From Marivirga aurantiaca (lineage in GTDB: Bacteria > Bacteroidota > Bacteroidia > Cytophagales > Cyclobacteriaceae), in NCBI RefSeq assembly GCF_016679925.1, contig NZ_JAEQBW010000003.1, positions 372,001 to 436,000 of the forward strand: a stretch of 64,000 nt of DNA, in the 5' to 3' direction. Under the pieces are notes generated by a model that saw nothing but the letters and a program-made list of their open reading frames with translations, was not told the DNA's origin and did not search any database. Each line of letters starts with the position of its first letter. Positions within the stretch are counted from its first letter, which is position 1. Below are positions 1 to 9,410 of this stretch, piece after piece. The position numbers and the translations under genes were made by a program.

Positions 1-155
1 ACCTGAATAAATATGGTTGTGACTTCGTTTACCGCTTCACCAAAGAAGATAAGCGTTTGGCATCTTTGGGTAAAACAGGTATTATTTTTTTTGATTACAA
101 TAATAGAAGAATAGCCGAAATGCCTGATGAGTTTGCGGGAAAAATCAAATCCTAA
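1..155 (+). CDS. C-terminal end of a thioesterase-like protein (partial)
   Basis: An open frame enters from the left edge (codons from base 3) and stops with TAA at 153-155. About 50 residues are visible. They contain RFTKEDKRLASLGKTGI, then FFDYNNRRIAEMPDEF and a short basic tail. The pattern resembles the C-terminus of Bacteroidota 4HBT acyl-CoA thioesterases, where a GKTG-aromatic strand precedes a MPxEF tail. The assignment is only suggestive because the catalytic part lies outside the window. About 150 bp separate it from glyA. Confidence 0.45.
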   Translation, partial: LNKYGCDFVYRFTKEDKRLASLGKTGIIFFDYNNRRIAEMPDEFAGKIKS

Positions 156-305
156 AGAAGCAGGTATATAGGATTTATTATTGATGTCAGCATAAATTCC
201 TTAAGTTGATAATCCAATTAATAAAAGAACGGAAAACGTTCCTGATGATAACATTGTAAATCCCGAGATTCTGACCTAATTTTAAGGTCAAATTTGAAAA
301 ATATT

Positions 306-1580
306 ATGCAGAGAGATACCGCCCTATTTGACCTTATTCAAAAAGAACAAAAAAGACAGCAAACAGGCATTGAGTTAATTGCCTCAGAAAATTTCACCTC
401 TCCTGAAGTAATGGAAGCTATGGGAAGTGTGCTTACCAATAAATATGCTGAAGGCTTGCCCGGAAAGCGTTATTACGGTGGCTGCGAGGTAGTGGATGAA
501 GTGGAGAATCTTGCCATTGATAGAGTAAAGGAACTTTTCGATGCTTCTTGGGCCAATGTGCAACCTCATTCCGGAGCTCAGGCCAATGCCGCTGTAATGC
601 TGGCTTGTCTGCAACCCGGTGATAAAATATTAGGTTTTGACCTTTCTCATGGCGGACACTTAACACATGGCTCTCCTGTGAATTTCTCCGGCAAATTTTA
701 TAAGCCTAGTTTTTACGGGGTGGAGAAAGAAACCGGTTTGATTGACTGGGACAATGTGGAGGTAATTGCCAGGAAAGAAAAACCAAAAATGATTATTTGC
801 GGTGCTTCTGCCTATAGCAGAGATTGGGACTACGAGCGTCTCAGAGAAATAGCTGATGAAGTAGGAGCTATATTGTTAGCGGATATATCTCACCCAAGTG
901 GATTAATTGCCCGCGGAATTCTCAATGATCCTCTGGATTTTTGCCACATAGTAACTACTACTACCCACAAAACCTTGAGAGGCCCAAGAGGTGGCTTGAT
1001 TATGATGCGTGATGATTTTGAAAATCCATTTGGTGTTAAAAACCCAAAAGGTGAATTGCGCATGATGACACAACTATTGGATTCAGGTGTATTTCCTGGT
1101 ACTCAGGGTGGGCCTTTGGAACATGTGATTGCTGCGAAAGCAGTTGCTTTCGGGCAATGCCTTACAGATGAATATTTCAACTACATTCTTCAGGTGCAGA
1201 AAAATGCCGAAGTAATGGCCAAAGCTTTTATGGATAGAAATTACCAAATTATATCCGGTGGTACAGATAACCACATGATGTTAATTGATTTACGTTCAAA
1301 GGGAATTACTGGTAAACAAACAGAGGCAGTTTTGGGTCAGGCAGATATTACTATCAATAAAAATATGGTGCCTTTTGATGATAAATCTCCATTTGTAACA
1401 TCGGGTATGAGGATAGGAACGGCTGCAATTACTTCCCGTGGGTTGGTTGAGCAGGATATGGAAAGAATTGTGGAATACATTGATACCGTAATTACCAATC
1501 CTGAGAATGAGCAGAAGATTGGTGCAGTAAAGAAGGAAATTAACGAATGGATGGCGAACTTCCCTTTATTTAAAGCATAA
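306..1580 (+). CDS. glyA: Serine hydroxymethyltransferase
   Basis: PLP enzyme interconverting serine and glycine while loading one-carbon units onto tetrahydrofolate in the cytosol. The family-typical N-terminus (RDTALFDLI then [20 protein letters not shown]) and [15 protein letters not shown] are present. The PLP lysine lies in [17 protein letters not shown], and the GGPLEH motif follows. At about 424 residues it has the normal length. An upstream in-frame TTG at 294 would add four residues, but the ATG at 306 gives the usual MxRD start. tatC begins two bases after its stop, so the two are probably co-transcribed. Confidence 0.97.
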   Translation: MQRDTALFDLIQKEQKRQQTGIELIASENFTSPEVMEAMGSVLTNKYAEGLPGKRYYGGCEVVDEVENLAIDRVKELFDASWANVQPHSGAQANAAVMLACLQPGDKILGFDLSHGGHLTHGSPVNFSGKFYKPSFYGVEKETGLIDWDNVEVIARKEKPKMIICGASAYSRDWDYERLREIADEVGAILLADISHPSGLIARGILNDPLDFCHIVTTTTHKTLRGPRGGLIMMRDDFENPFGVKNPKGELRMMTQLLDSGVFPGTQGGPLEHVIAAKAVAFGQCLTDEYFNYILQVQKNAEVMAKAFMDRNYQIISGGTDNHMMLIDLRSKGITGKQTEAVLGQADITINKNMVPFDDKSPFVTSGMRIGTAAITSRGLVEQDMERIVEYIDTVITNPENEQKIGAVKKEINEWMANFPLFKA

Positions 1581-1582
1581 AC

Positions 1583-2428
1583 ATGCCTGCAGATCAACCA
1601 CAAGCAGAGATGAGTTTTCTGGATCATCTGGAAGCATTTCGTTGGCATATTGTACGCTCTTTTGCGGCAATAGTAGTTTTGTCGGTAGTAGCTTTTGCTT
1701 CTAAGGAATTTGTTTTTGGAACGCTGATTTTAGGGCCTTCCAGAGCTGATTTTTGGTTTTATCAGATGGCTTGTCAATTCGGAAAAACAATAGCTAATTC
1801 TACTGCTTTCTGTATAGAGGAATTGCCTTTTATTATCCAGAGCAGGAAAATGACAGGGCAGTTTACCATGCATATTACCTCCTCCATTGTAGTAGGTATT
1901 ATAGTGGCGTTCCCTTATTTTTTCTGGGAAATGTGGCGTTTTATTAGTCCTGCATTATATAAGAATGAAAAACAATATACCAGAGGAGCTACTTTTTTTG
2001 TGACTTTGCTTTTTATGTCAGGCGTACTTTTTGGCTATTATATTGTCACACCTATTTCAGTGAATTTTTTGGCCAATTATCAGGTAGATCCTTCAGTGCT
2101 CAATGAATTTGATATTACCTCTTATGTGTCTACTGTTACTATGTTGGTGTTGGCTTGTGGTTTGATGTTTCAATTGCCCATGGTGATTTATTTTTTAACA
2201 AAAGCAGGAATTCTCAATCCAGGACTCTTAAGGAAATATAGAAAACACTCTATAGTTGTTATTTTAGTAATTGGAGCTTTCGTAACGCCTCCGGATCCTA
2301 TTAGTCAGTTGCTCATTTCTTTACCTCTTATGTTGTTATACGAAATGAGTATTTATATTTCTACCATTGTTTACAGGAAAAATCAGAAAAAGGAAGTGGC
2401 ATTACAGAAAAAATCAGATAATTCATAA
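1583..2428 (+). CDS. tatC: Sec-independent protein translocase TatC
   Basis: Inner-membrane receptor of the twin-arginine translocation pathway. The conserved N-terminal signature MSFLDHLEAFRWHIVRS is followed by several hydrophobic spans, the FYYFWEMWRF-type loop (here PYFFWEMWRFISPALY), and the FQLPMVIYFLTKAGI and TPPDPISQLLISLPL signatures. At 281 aa it is slightly longer than the E. coli protein because of a larger first periplasmic loop, as in other Bacteroidota. It starts 2 bp after glyA and lies 12 bp before the holB-like gene. No TatA is visible nearby. Confidence 0.95.
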   Translation: MPADQPQAEMSFLDHLEAFRWHIVRSFAAIVVLSVVAFASKEFVFGTLILGPSRADFWFYQMACQFGKTIANSTAFCIEELPFIIQSRKMTGQFTMHITSSIVVGIIVAFPYFFWEMWRFISPALYKNEKQYTRGATFFVTLLFMSGVLFGYYIVTPISVNFLANYQVDPSVLNEFDITSYVSTVTMLVLACGLMFQLPMVIYFLTKAGILNPGLLRKYRKHSIVVILVIGAFVTPPDPISQLLISLPLMLLYEMSIYISTIVYRKNQKKEVALQKKSDNS

Positions 2429-2440
2429 AAGCATAGAAAC

Positions 2441-3568
2441 ATGACTTTTGCAGAAATCCCCGGATTACATTCATTAAAAAAACAGTTGGTCAAAGGTGTA
2501 AAGGATAATCATATCGCCCATGCACAATTGTTTTTGGGGAATGCGGGAACTGCCAATCTGCCCATGGCAATTGCTTACGCTACTTATCTTAATTGTGAGA
2601 ACAGGGGAGAAGAAGATGCCTGCGGTGTTTGTCCTGCTTGCCAGAAAAATGCCAAGTTCATACATCCGGATTTTCATTTCTCTTTTCCAACTGCCGCAAC
2701 TGAACAAGTGAAAGGGCCGGATTCAAAAATCAGTCAGAATTTTTTGAAGCCGTGGAGAGGCTTTATGCTGAAAGATCCCTTTGCTTCCGTGACTGATTGG
2801 GTGGCATATTTAGGTGTGGACAATAAACAGCTTAATATCTCCAGAGAGGAAAGCCGTCAGATTATTAAAAGCTTGTCATTAAAAGCATTTGAAGGTAGGT
2901 ATAAAGTGATGCTGATTTGGCTACCGGAGTTTTTACATCCTTCAGCGGCAAATGCTTTGTTGAAAATTATAGAGGAGCCAGCTGATAAAACTGTTTTTTT
3001 ATTGGTTTCAAACAATCAGGGAAAACTGTTGGGGACTATCACTTCCCGTACACAGAGTGTACATATTCCGGCCTATTCAGATGAGGAAATTAAGCAAATA
3101 CTGATAGAGCGTTACCAAATCGAGGAAAGGATAGCCAAACAACTGGCGCATACCTCACAAGGAGATCTACATAAGGCTGTTGCATTGTCAGATGATGTGT
3201 CAGATGATACACAACCGGAATTTGAACAGTGGATGAGGGAGTGTTACACAAAAGATTATACAGGTTTGGTAAAGCGATCAGATGCTTTTCATAAGTTTAG
3301 CAAAGTCAATCAACAGCAGTGGCTGATTCATGCAGAAAGTATTTACCGTGAAGCAATGATGGCCAAAATGCAAGCCAATGAGCTGATGAGGATTCCTGCC
3401 GAGCACAAAGCTTTTGTGGAGAAATTTAGTAAAACCATTTCGTTGGATAAAGTGGCGCAAATGACTGATATCCTGAACAAAGCTTCCTATTATCTGGAAA
3501 GAAATGCCAGTCCTAAAATGACATTTTTAAATGTGTCCCTGCAACTCTCAGGTATCCTCAGAAGTTAA
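2441..3568 (+). CDS. holB: DNA polymerase III delta' subunit
   Basis: Clamp-loader ATPase-like subunit. Near the N-terminus is IPGLHSLKKQLVKGVKDNHI followed by HAQLFLG. A zinc module follows (CENRGEEDACGVCPAC), then the HPDFHFSFP segment and the ANALLKIIEEPADKT sensor region, which is very typical of DnaX/HolB proteins. At 375 residues the length is normal. As usual for delta', the P-loop is degenerate (FLGNAGTANL). It is probably the last gene of a glyA-tatC-holB transcript; a repeat-bearing gap follows. Confidence 0.9.
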   Translation: MTFAEIPGLHSLKKQLVKGVKDNHIAHAQLFLGNAGTANLPMAIAYATYLNCENRGEEDACGVCPACQKNAKFIHPDFHFSFPTAATEQVKGPDSKISQNFLKPWRGFMLKDPFASVTDWVAYLGVDNKQLNISREESRQIIKSLSLKAFEGRYKVMLIWLPEFLHPSAANALLKIIEEPADKTVFLLVSNNQGKLLGTITSRTQSVHIPAYSDEEIKQILIERYQIEERIAKQLAHTSQGDLHKAVALSDDVSDDTQPEFEQWMRECYTKDYTGLVKRSDAFHKFSKVNQQQWLIHAESIYREAMMAKMQANELMRIPAEHKAFVEKFSKTISLDKVAQMTDILNKASYYLERNASPKMTFLNVSLQLSGILRS

Positions 3569-4362
3569 CATTTCTATGATACCATTTTTAGTGGATTCTT
3601 GCTAAATGCCTCAGTATCTAAAATTAAATAGGACTTGCTTGTATAATAACTTTCAAGACAACACTCGCATAATCTTTTTCCGGAAAATTTACTCACGTTC
3701 CGAAGAGCAAAATAGTAAACTATCTAATCAAAAAGAGCCTTCAATAAAATTTAGAGAAAGCATAGTTTATTTCACTCCTATCGGAGCTATGGGTATGTCT
3801 GCTGGTTTTTCTATTAGTATTTTACCCCTCTGGGGCAAATCCACCAAACTGGCTATGACTAAGTGTAAACAATTTCACAGCCCAATTACCACACATTATT
3901 AATAAAATAAAGAAGCCTGAAATTCAGATTTATACATGTAAGGCATATTGTAGTAAAGCATTCACCACAGCTCCAGAGGAGCCTGATCATAATAGCTAAT
4001 AATTACAGCCGAACCAAAGCTCCAGAGGAGCGACATTATGTCGCTATCCTGTTCAACAATTGCAAAAATAGTTTGAATTTATAATCAAATTGAGGTAAAT
4101 AATCTTTGTTCAAAGAAGGGCATTGTATTTTATAACACAGCAACCGCGTTCGGTTGTGTTTCTCACACATACAAAACTTGGCCTCGATTGCATTTTCACA
4201 AGCACTTTCCGCTTTTCATCTTTTTTAGAAGGAAATCAGCATTATTGGCAAACTGCATCCAGCTCGTTTGTGGGGACACAAAACGAGGGCAGAGATGGTG
4301 GGTTGGCTGGCTTTTGGAGAACTGCAAAATCAATTTTTATGGCATGCCTAATAGGGGGTTAT
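3569..4362. repeat. Gene-free interval with short palindromic repeats
   Basis: About 790 bp without a convincing gene between two converging units. The palindromic 13-mer gctccagaggagc occurs twice, at 3970-3982 and 4019-4031; the second copy is followed by gacattatgtc, itself a palindrome. At 4263-4287 an imperfect inverted repeat pairs ctcgtttgtg with cacaaaacgag. Related copies lie at 45374-45398 and 45636-45659, so this is a dispersed element. The short open frames here do not look like genes. Confidence 0.55.
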
Positions 4363-5181
4363 TTACATTTTCTCCAGCATTCCTTTAAAAATAACTGTCA
4401 TTTTAGGTTGAGCTACCATGGAAGCATTAATGATTTCCGGGATGGAAACAGGTTTTAATTGTTCAGGGTAGCATAAATCTGTAATTACCGAAACTGCAAA
4501 TACAGGTAATTTCATATGTCGGGCTACAATATTTTCAGGAATAGTGCTCATCCCTACCGCATCTGCACCAATAATTTCCAGGTAGCGGTATTCTGCAGCA
4601 GTTTCCAGGTTAGGGCCCGGGACACCTGCATACACCCCTTCCCGAAGATCTATTCCTTTTTCTGCAGCTACTACCATAGCCAATTTGAGCAAGTCAGCAT
4701 CATAAGCATTATACATATCAGGAAAGCGATCACCCAATTCATCCATATTCATACCGCGCAAAGGATTTTCGGGGAATAAATTGATGTGGTCATTAATGGC
4801 CATCACATCACTTATTTTTAAAGAATGGTTAAGTCCTCCTGCTGCATTAGAAATGAACAGCATTTTTATACCTAAAAGCTTCATGACACGCACAGGCATA
4901 GTGATTTGCTGCATTGAGTAACCTTCATAGTAATGGAACCTGCCTTGCATGGCTACTACTTTCTTGCCACTTAATTTACCAAAAATCAACTTACCTGAAT
5001 GTGTTTCTACTGTGGAATCGGGAAAGTGGGGGATGTCTTTATATGAAATGGTTTTTACCACCTCGATATCATCTACCAGGGCACCGAGCCCAGTGCCTAA
5101 AATGATGCCTACTTCAGGCTGGAAAAATGTTTGCTTTTGCAGATAATCTACAGCTTCCCCTACTTCTTTTATTGTGATCAT
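4363..5181 (-). CDS. punA: Purine nucleoside phosphorylase
   Basis: Phosphorolyses purine (deoxy)ribonucleosides to free base and (deoxy)ribose-1-phosphate in purine salvage. It belongs to the trimeric class (PNP/MTAP type). It has GIILGTGLGAL near the N-terminus, the phosphate-binding HSGKLIFG, QGRFHYYEGY, the base-binding FISNAAGGLN, and the class signature GVYAGVPGPNLETAAEYR. At 272 residues the length is canonical. It is transcribed toward the holB operon and stands alone. Confidence 0.95.
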   Translation of the reverse strand: MITIKEVGEAVDYLQKQTFFQPEVGIILGTGLGALVDDIEVVKTISYKDIPHFPDSTVETHSGKLIFGKLSGKKVVAMQGRFHYYEGYSMQQITMPVRVMKLLGIKMLFISNAAGGLNHSLKISDVMAINDHINLFPENPLRGMNMDELGDRFPDMYNAYDADLLKLAMVVAAEKGIDLREGVYAGVPGPNLETAAEYRYLEIIGADAVGMSTIPENIVARHMKLPVFAVSVITDLCYPEQLKPVSIPEIINASMVAQPKMTVIFKGMLEKM

Positions 5182-5326
5182 AAAATAATTTTAAGCCAAA
5201 TTGATGCAAGTATAGAGATAATCAAAATATTTTAAGAAAAATCGAAACCTTCTTCTAATAAAATAAGTTAGAGACGAAAATACATGTAGATACATGTAAT
5301 TATTAAAACCTAAAACATTAAATCAA

Positions 5327-5917
5327 ATGAAAAGTAAAATTTTATCAATTGCATTGGCCGCCTTAGTAGTGGCAGCAGCCTTCACTTTTGTTGGAAAAGA
5401 AGTGAAAGTAGATACTAAAACAAGTGAAATTGCCTGGGTAGGTAAAAAAGTAACAGGTCAACACAATGGTACAGTGGCCATAAAAGGTGGTGCTTTGGAG
5501 GTTGAGAATGGAGTAATTAAAGGAGGAGAATTCACAATTGATATGACTACTATCAATGTATTGGATTTGGAAGGTGAATATAAAGGCAAATTAGAAGGCC
5601 ACTTGCGTTCTGATGATTTCTTTAGCGTGGAAAAACATCCTACAGCTACTTTCAAGATTACTTCAGTGAATGAAAGCGAGCAAAAGGATGCTACTCATTT
5701 TATTTCCGGTGACTTAACTATTAAAGGAATTACTAATAAAATTACTTTCCCTGCGAATGTTACTTTAAATGGTGATAAAGTAAATGCAAAAGCCACATTT
5801 GCTTTAGACAGAACAAAATGGAATGTTCGTTACGGTTCAGGCTCATTTTTTGATGGATTGGGAGACAAAATGATTTATGATGACTTCGAATTATCAGTAA
5901 ACCTTTCTTCTTTATAA
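5327..5917 (+). CDS. YceI-family polyisoprenoid-binding-like protein
   Basis: Predicted exported lipocalin-like beta-barrel protein. The N-terminal signal (MKSKILSIALAALVVAAAFTF) is followed by the YceI fold: EIAWVGKKVTGQHNGTVAIK, FTIDMTTINVLDL, HLRSDDFFSVEKHPTATFKI, FISGDLTIKGITNKITFPA, and FALDRTKWNVRYGSG. YceI proteins bind isoprenoid or amide lipids in the periplasm; the specific ligand is unknown here. It is monocistronic, with a good terminator at 5941-5970. Confidence 0.92.
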   Translation: MKSKILSIALAALVVAAAFTFVGKEVKVDTKTSEIAWVGKKVTGQHNGTVAIKGGALEVENGVIKGGEFTIDMTTINVLDLEGEYKGKLEGHLRSDDFFSVEKHPTATFKITSVNESEQKDATHFISGDLTIKGITNKITFPANVTLNGDKVNAKATFALDRTKWNVRYGSGSFFDGLGDKMIYDDFELSVNLSSL

Positions 5918-5940
5918 TAGTTTTATTGATTAATAATTGA

Positions 5941-5970
5941 ATAGGGACTTTAAGTCCCTATTTTTGTTTT
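5941..5970 (+). terminator. Rho-independent terminator after the YceI gene
   Basis: A perfect hairpin (atagggactt paired with aagtccctat) is followed at once by a T-rich tract, 23 bp after the yceI stop codon. Confidence 0.9.
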
Positions 5971-5982
5971 TAAGATATTCAT

Positions 5983-6513
5983 ATGATGATGATTACAATT
6001 GTAGCAGGTACCAATAGGAAAAATTCAGTTTCATCAGAAATAGCTATTTTATATAAAGAATTATTGACTCAGTATCAGGTTGAATCAACTATTATTGATT
6101 TGGCTGAACTTCCCGTAGATTTTATAGCAACTGCCTTGTATGAAAATGCGGGCAAGAATGAAGCATTTAATCCTTACAGGGAACAGATTAAGCGGAGTAG
6201 CAAGTTTGTTTTTATCATCCCGGAGTATAATGGCTCATTTCCCGGTGTGTTGAAAGCCTTTATTGACGGCCTGGATTACCCCTCAAGCTTCAGGAATAAG
6301 AAGTGCGCTCTGGTTGGACTTTCATCAGGAGTGCAAGGCGGGGGATTGGCTTTAAGTCATATGACTGATATTTTTAATTATCTGGGGATGCATGTATTGG
6401 CTTTGAAACCGAAGTTGGCCAGAATTGAACAAAACTTTAATGGACAGATAGTAACTGATAAGTTATACAATCAATTACTGGATGAGCAAGTGAAGTTATT
6501 CATAGAGTTTTAA
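5983..6513 (+). CDS. NADPH-dependent FMN reductase-like flavoprotein
   Basis: Flavodoxin-fold oxidoreductase of the FMN_red family. The N-terminal ITIVAGTNRKNSVS is the FMN phosphate loop. The motif FVFIIPEYNGSFPGVLKAF is the flavin-ring loop (PEYNxSxPGxLK) diagnostic of the family, and CALVGLSSGVQGG follows. At 176 aa the length is normal. Members reduce FMN, quinones or azo dyes; the substrate cannot be read from sequence. Start may be any of the first ATG codons at 5983, 5986 or 5989. Confidence 0.88.
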   Translation: MMMITIVAGTNRKNSVSSEIAILYKELLTQYQVESTIIDLAELPVDFIATALYENAGKNEAFNPYREQIKRSSKFVFIIPEYNGSFPGVLKAFIDGLDYPSSFRNKKCALVGLSSGVQGGGLALSHMTDIFNYLGMHVLALKPKLARIEQNFNGQIVTDKLYNQLLDEQVKLFIEF

Positions 6514-6542
6514 GGAAAGTATTCAACTTTATCATTATGACA

Positions 6543-6578
6543 GCATTCCATAGCAATCGAACTCAGGTTAATTAATAA
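6543..6578 (-). repeat. Dispersed repeat, reverse orientation copy
   Basis: The reverse complement of this 36-bp stretch closely matches 9304-9336: both share cctgagt(t)tcgattgctat followed by gaatgc. The two copies lie on opposite strands, one on each side of the CAT/thioredoxin/Crp genes. Confidence 0.6.
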
Positions 6579-6638
6579 CGATTGGCAACTCTTCAACAGA
6601 ACCAATTTGTTCATAAACGTTATAATGAAAAAAACCTC

Positions 6639-6863
6639 ATGAACAGCGATACCGGTAAGTGGATAATTTTAATAGGAGTGGGGGTAATCTTTATCGGGAT
6701 ATTAATTTATTTTTTCCATGATAAACTACACTGGATCGGCCGTTTGCCGGGAGATATCAGGATAGAAAAGGAAAACTTCAGGTTTTATTTCCCTATTACG
6801 ACTATGATTCTAGCTAGTCTTTTGCTTACTATCCTCGTCAACCTGATTAAGAAATTTCTATAA
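6639..6863 (+). CDS. DUF2905 small membrane protein
   Basis: A 74-residue protein with two hydrophobic spans (WIILIGVGVIFIGILIYFF and TTMILASLLLTILVNLI). Between them is the DUF2905 signature IGRLPGDIRIEKENFRFYFP. The longer open frame starts at 6582 with a non-ATG codon; the ATG at 6639 gives the usual family N-terminus (MNSDTGKWIILIG) and is preferred. The function of the family is unknown. It converges on the CAT-like gene 11 bp away. Confidence 0.88.
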   Translation: MNSDTGKWIILIGVGVIFIGILIYFFHDKLHWIGRLPGDIRIEKENFRFYFPITTMILASLLLTILVNLIKKFL

Positions 6864-6873
6864 AGGGTAAATT

Positions 6874-7527
6874 TTAATGAGCTGGTGTATTTAAAAGTTG
6901 TTCTAATTTTTCAAATACCAGGCTAAGGTGATATCCATCTACCAAAGCATGGTTCACATGAATGGAGACAGGGAATGTTATTCTGCCATTTTCCTCCAGC
7001 GTTTTTCCAACAGCCACTTTCGGAATAGAGTCTCCCGTTTTAAAATGGCGAGAGTGGGAAAGTGAGCTAAACCTAAGCCAGGGAGTAGCAGAAAAATGGA
7101 TTACATCATATTGATCCGCATATAAATTAAGGCCTTCTGTATTTTTCACTTTTTCAATCTCCTCTTTCATGCCCCGGGAGAAGGAGCCAAAATCATCTTC
7201 ATAAAGGATTCTTGAAAAACCAAAGGTTTTGTCGGTTCTTAATACTGTGGCAGAGACGTGTAATTTCCCTACATCATAAATTTCATGATCAATTATTCTA
7301 TAGCGGAGCTCTTTCACCTCATTTACAGCTTTTAAAATTTGATAGGTATAAAATTGATAGAATGACAGGTGATTTAATCGGCAATATTGATATGCTTCAG
7401 TACAGTCTATTTCAACAGCTACTCCAAAAAAAGGCTCATGAAAATCTTTAAAGAATTCATAATGTTCTTTTCTATTGTAGTTATTTAAGTCAATTTTTTT
7501 CAATTCTTTTTTTGAAGGAATTATCAT
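6874..7527 (-). CDS. Chloramphenicol acetyltransferase-like (CatA family) protein
   Basis: 217 residues, the normal CatA length. The C-terminal catalytic motif is HVNHALVDGYHLSLVFEKL, with the His and Asp of the HxxxDG signature. The N-terminal half has NRKEHYEFFKDF and a YQFYTYQILKAVNEVKELRYRI segment typical of CAT. Acetyl transfer from acetyl-CoA is expected. Many environmental members do not confer resistance, so the substrate is left open. It lies 12 bp downstream of the thioredoxin-like gene on the same strand and is probably co-transcribed. Confidence 0.88.
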   Translation of the reverse strand: MIIPSKKELKKIDLNNYNRKEHYEFFKDFHEPFFGVAVEIDCTEAYQYCRLNHLSFYQFYTYQILKAVNEVKELRYRIIDHEIYDVGKLHVSATVLRTDKTFGFSRILYEDDFGSFSRGMKEEIEKVKNTEGLNLYADQYDVIHFSATPWLRFSSLSHSRHFKTGDSIPKVAVGKTLEENGRITFPVSIHVNHALVDGYHLSLVFEKLEQLLNTPAH

Positions 7528-7539
7528 TAGAAATCTTCT

Positions 7540-8451
7540 TTAATCCTCTTTTTTACTCGTTTCCACTAACTTTTTGAGTCTCTCAATTTCTTTTGGAGCT
7601 TCTTCATTCTCAGGCTCAAGTTTTATTAGTTGTTCATAAGATAGAATAGCTTGTGCATAATTTCCTGATTCAACAGAAGCTTCAGCTAAACTTTTGTGTA
7701 CTATCGAATTCCCTCTATAGTAGTAACTGTTAAAGGTAAATACCAAAAGTGCTTCCTCCTTCCTGCCGGAGTATTTTAATACATTGCCCAGTGTGTTAAG
7801 CTCATTGTATTTACCTATTTTATAATAAACATCCAGGTAATGTTTATTGACCTCTTTGTAAATGTCTGATACCGTCATTTCTTCAAATAAATCAAGCAAA
7901 TGGTTTGCTCCACGATAACTGGGGGCTGAAGGATAACCCAGAGCTATTTGTGCCAGGTCGGTCACTAAATCAGTATTAGGATACTCCACAATCCTGGCAA
8001 ATTCCTTATCGTTATCTTTAAAGATAAAAGTGGGTACCCGGTGGATTTTTAAACCTTTTTCTTCTCCATTGGGGCCTTGCTTATATAATGAATCAGTATC
8101 GTAAAGAGCAACAAAGTTAAGTTGTTCCCTTTTTAGTCCTAGTTCATCCCACAACTTGACAAATTGAGGCACCCATTTTTTACTGTCCCCACACCAGGTG
8201 CCCAGGTAAATATCTACTTCCTTACCTTCTAAATCTTTTACCCAGTTGTAGTTTTTCTTTTCAATAGTTAATTGATCATAATTTTCAGCAAACCATCCTG
8301 CATAAGTAGTATCCTGCTTTAGGTAATCAATAGGGAAAGGGCCACAAAGGTGTTGATCTCCTGTTTCATTTTTGTAGAATTGCACCTCTTGAGCAAGAAG
8401 GCTTATGTTTGTTACAAATAATAAAGTAAAGAATAGAATTGTTTTTTTCAT
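7540..8451 (-). CDS. Exported thioredoxin-fold protein with C-terminal TPR-like region
   Basis: The signal peptide MKKTILFFTLLFVTNISLLA is followed by a thioredoxin fold around residues 75-165: DIYLGTWCGDSKKWVPQFVKL, then FVALYDTD and RVPTFIFKD with the cis-proline. The active site reads CGDS rather than CxxC, so one redox cysteine is missing. This variant is common in Bacteroidota and argues against classical disulfide exchange. The last ~100 residues (residues 205-295) are helical and TPR-like (GNYAQAILSYEQLIKLEPEN). Probably periplasmic; the precise role is unknown. Confidence 0.75.
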   Translation of the reverse strand: MKKTILFFTLLFVTNISLLAQEVQFYKNETGDQHLCGPFPIDYLKQDTTYAGWFAENYDQLTIEKKNYNWVKDLEGKEVDIYLGTWCGDSKKWVPQFVKLWDELGLKREQLNFVALYDTDSLYKQGPNGEEKGLKIHRVPTFIFKDNDKEFARIVEYPNTDLVTDLAQIALGYPSAPSYRGANHLLDLFEEMTVSDIYKEVNKHYLDVYYKIGKYNELNTLGNVLKYSGRKEEALLVFTFNSYYYRGNSIVHKSLAEASVESGNYAQAILSYEQLIKLEPENEEAPKEIERLKKLVETSKKED

Positions 8452-8599
8452 TTGATTAGGTTCTGTTGGAATTATAAATAAATGTATATAATTTAAAATA
8501 ATTTCATATGAAAAAAGTGGTTAAATTCTTCCTATATTAAGTAGCTAATCCAAACCCATGGGATAGCGTATAATTCAGGGATTATATAATAAAGACAAA

Positions 8600-9226
8600 T
8601 TGGAAGCAATCAATAATATTTTAGAAAGAACAATACTCGAAGAGCCTTTAAGAAAAGAGATGCTCAGCCTGGGTAGAATGAAGAATGTAAAAGCCGGCAG
8701 AACTGTGATTTCACCAAGCCAGGAAGCCAGTGAAATGCCCTTCGTTATCACTGGGCTTTTGCGGGTAATGCGCCATGATGAAAAAGGAAATGAGGTTTTT
8801 CTTTATTATCTGGAAGCCGGGGAAACTTGTGCCATGTCAATTACTTGTTGCCTGGAAGGTCAACAAAGTACTTTTCATGTAGTAGCAGAAGAGGATTCTT
8901 CTATGTGGATGATCCCAACAGCTTACCTGGACTCATGGATTCAACAATATCCCTCTTTCCGAAGATTTGTTTTCCGATCCTACCAGGCACGTTTCGATGA
9001 GTTGTTACATACGGTGGACAGCCTGGTGTTTATGAACCTGGATGAGCGACTGTACAATTACCTGCTGGACAAGAAACAAGCTTCAGGTTCTTTTGAGATC
9101 CATAAAACCCATCAGCAAATAGCCGATGAATTGAATACCTCCAGGGTGGTAATTTCCCGCATTCTTAAAAAACTGGAGAAAGAAGAAAAGATCGAACAGC
9201 ACAGGAATAAGATAGAAGTACTGTGA
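8600..9226 (+). CDS. Crp/Fnr-family transcriptional regulator
   Basis: 208 aa with an N-terminal cyclic-nucleotide-binding beta-roll (GLLRVMRHDEKGNEVFLYYLEAGETCAMS) and a C-terminal winged helix whose recognition segment is HQQIADELNTSRVVISRILKKLEKEEKI. The cysteines CAMSITCC sit where Bacteroidota CRP-like proteins often carry them; no N-terminal FNR Fe-S cysteine cluster is seen. The chosen start is a TTG at 8600, because no in-frame ATG precedes the conserved N-terminus. It is the last gene before a 0.9-kb gap upstream of the biosynthetic cluster, so it is a positional candidate regulator. Confidence 0.88.
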   Translation: MEAINNILERTILEEPLRKEMLSLGRMKNVKAGRTVISPSQEASEMPFVITGLLRVMRHDEKGNEVFLYYLEAGETCAMSITCCLEGQQSTFHVVAEEDSSMWMIPTAYLDSWIQQYPSFRRFVFRSYQARFDELLHTVDSLVFMNLDERLYNYLLDKKQASGSFEIHKTHQQIADELNTSRVVISRILKKLEKEEKIEQHRNKIEVL

Positions 9227-9303
9227 GAATGTTTTTAAACTTATAGTCAATCAAATGATTTGGCCTGTTCATGGGGGTAGGTCACTCATTTTCCCATAAT
9301 TAC

Positions 9304-9336
9304 TTATTAACCTGAGTTTCGATTGCTATAGAATGC
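9304..9336 (+). repeat. Dispersed repeat, forward copy
   Basis: Matches the reverse complement of 6543-6578 with few differences. It is immediately followed by a GC palindrome and a larger inverted repeat, suggesting a composite repeat element. Confidence 0.6.
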
Positions 9337-9363
9337 CGTCCCCGCAAAGCGGGGCAGGCTATG

Positions 9364-9410
9364 CCGGAAAATTAAGACTTATATTTTCAAAAAAGTCTTA
9401 ATTTATCCGG
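9364..9410. repeat. Inverted repeat, about 17-bp stem
   Basis: The left arm ccggaaaattaagactt pairs with the right arm aagtcttaatttatccgg with one unpaired base. There is no T-tract afterwards, so this is more likely part of a repeat element than a terminator, although it could act on Crp/Fnr read-through. Confidence 0.65.

Noticed and set aside
3606-3902. 98-aa open frame on the plus strand
   Set aside because: Lies in repeat-bearing gap DNA, no signal, domain or coding character; the protein ends in low-complexity residues.
4123-4458. 111-aa open frame overlapping the PNP gene
   Set aside because: Overlaps the 3' end of a clear gene on the other strand and includes dispersed repeats.
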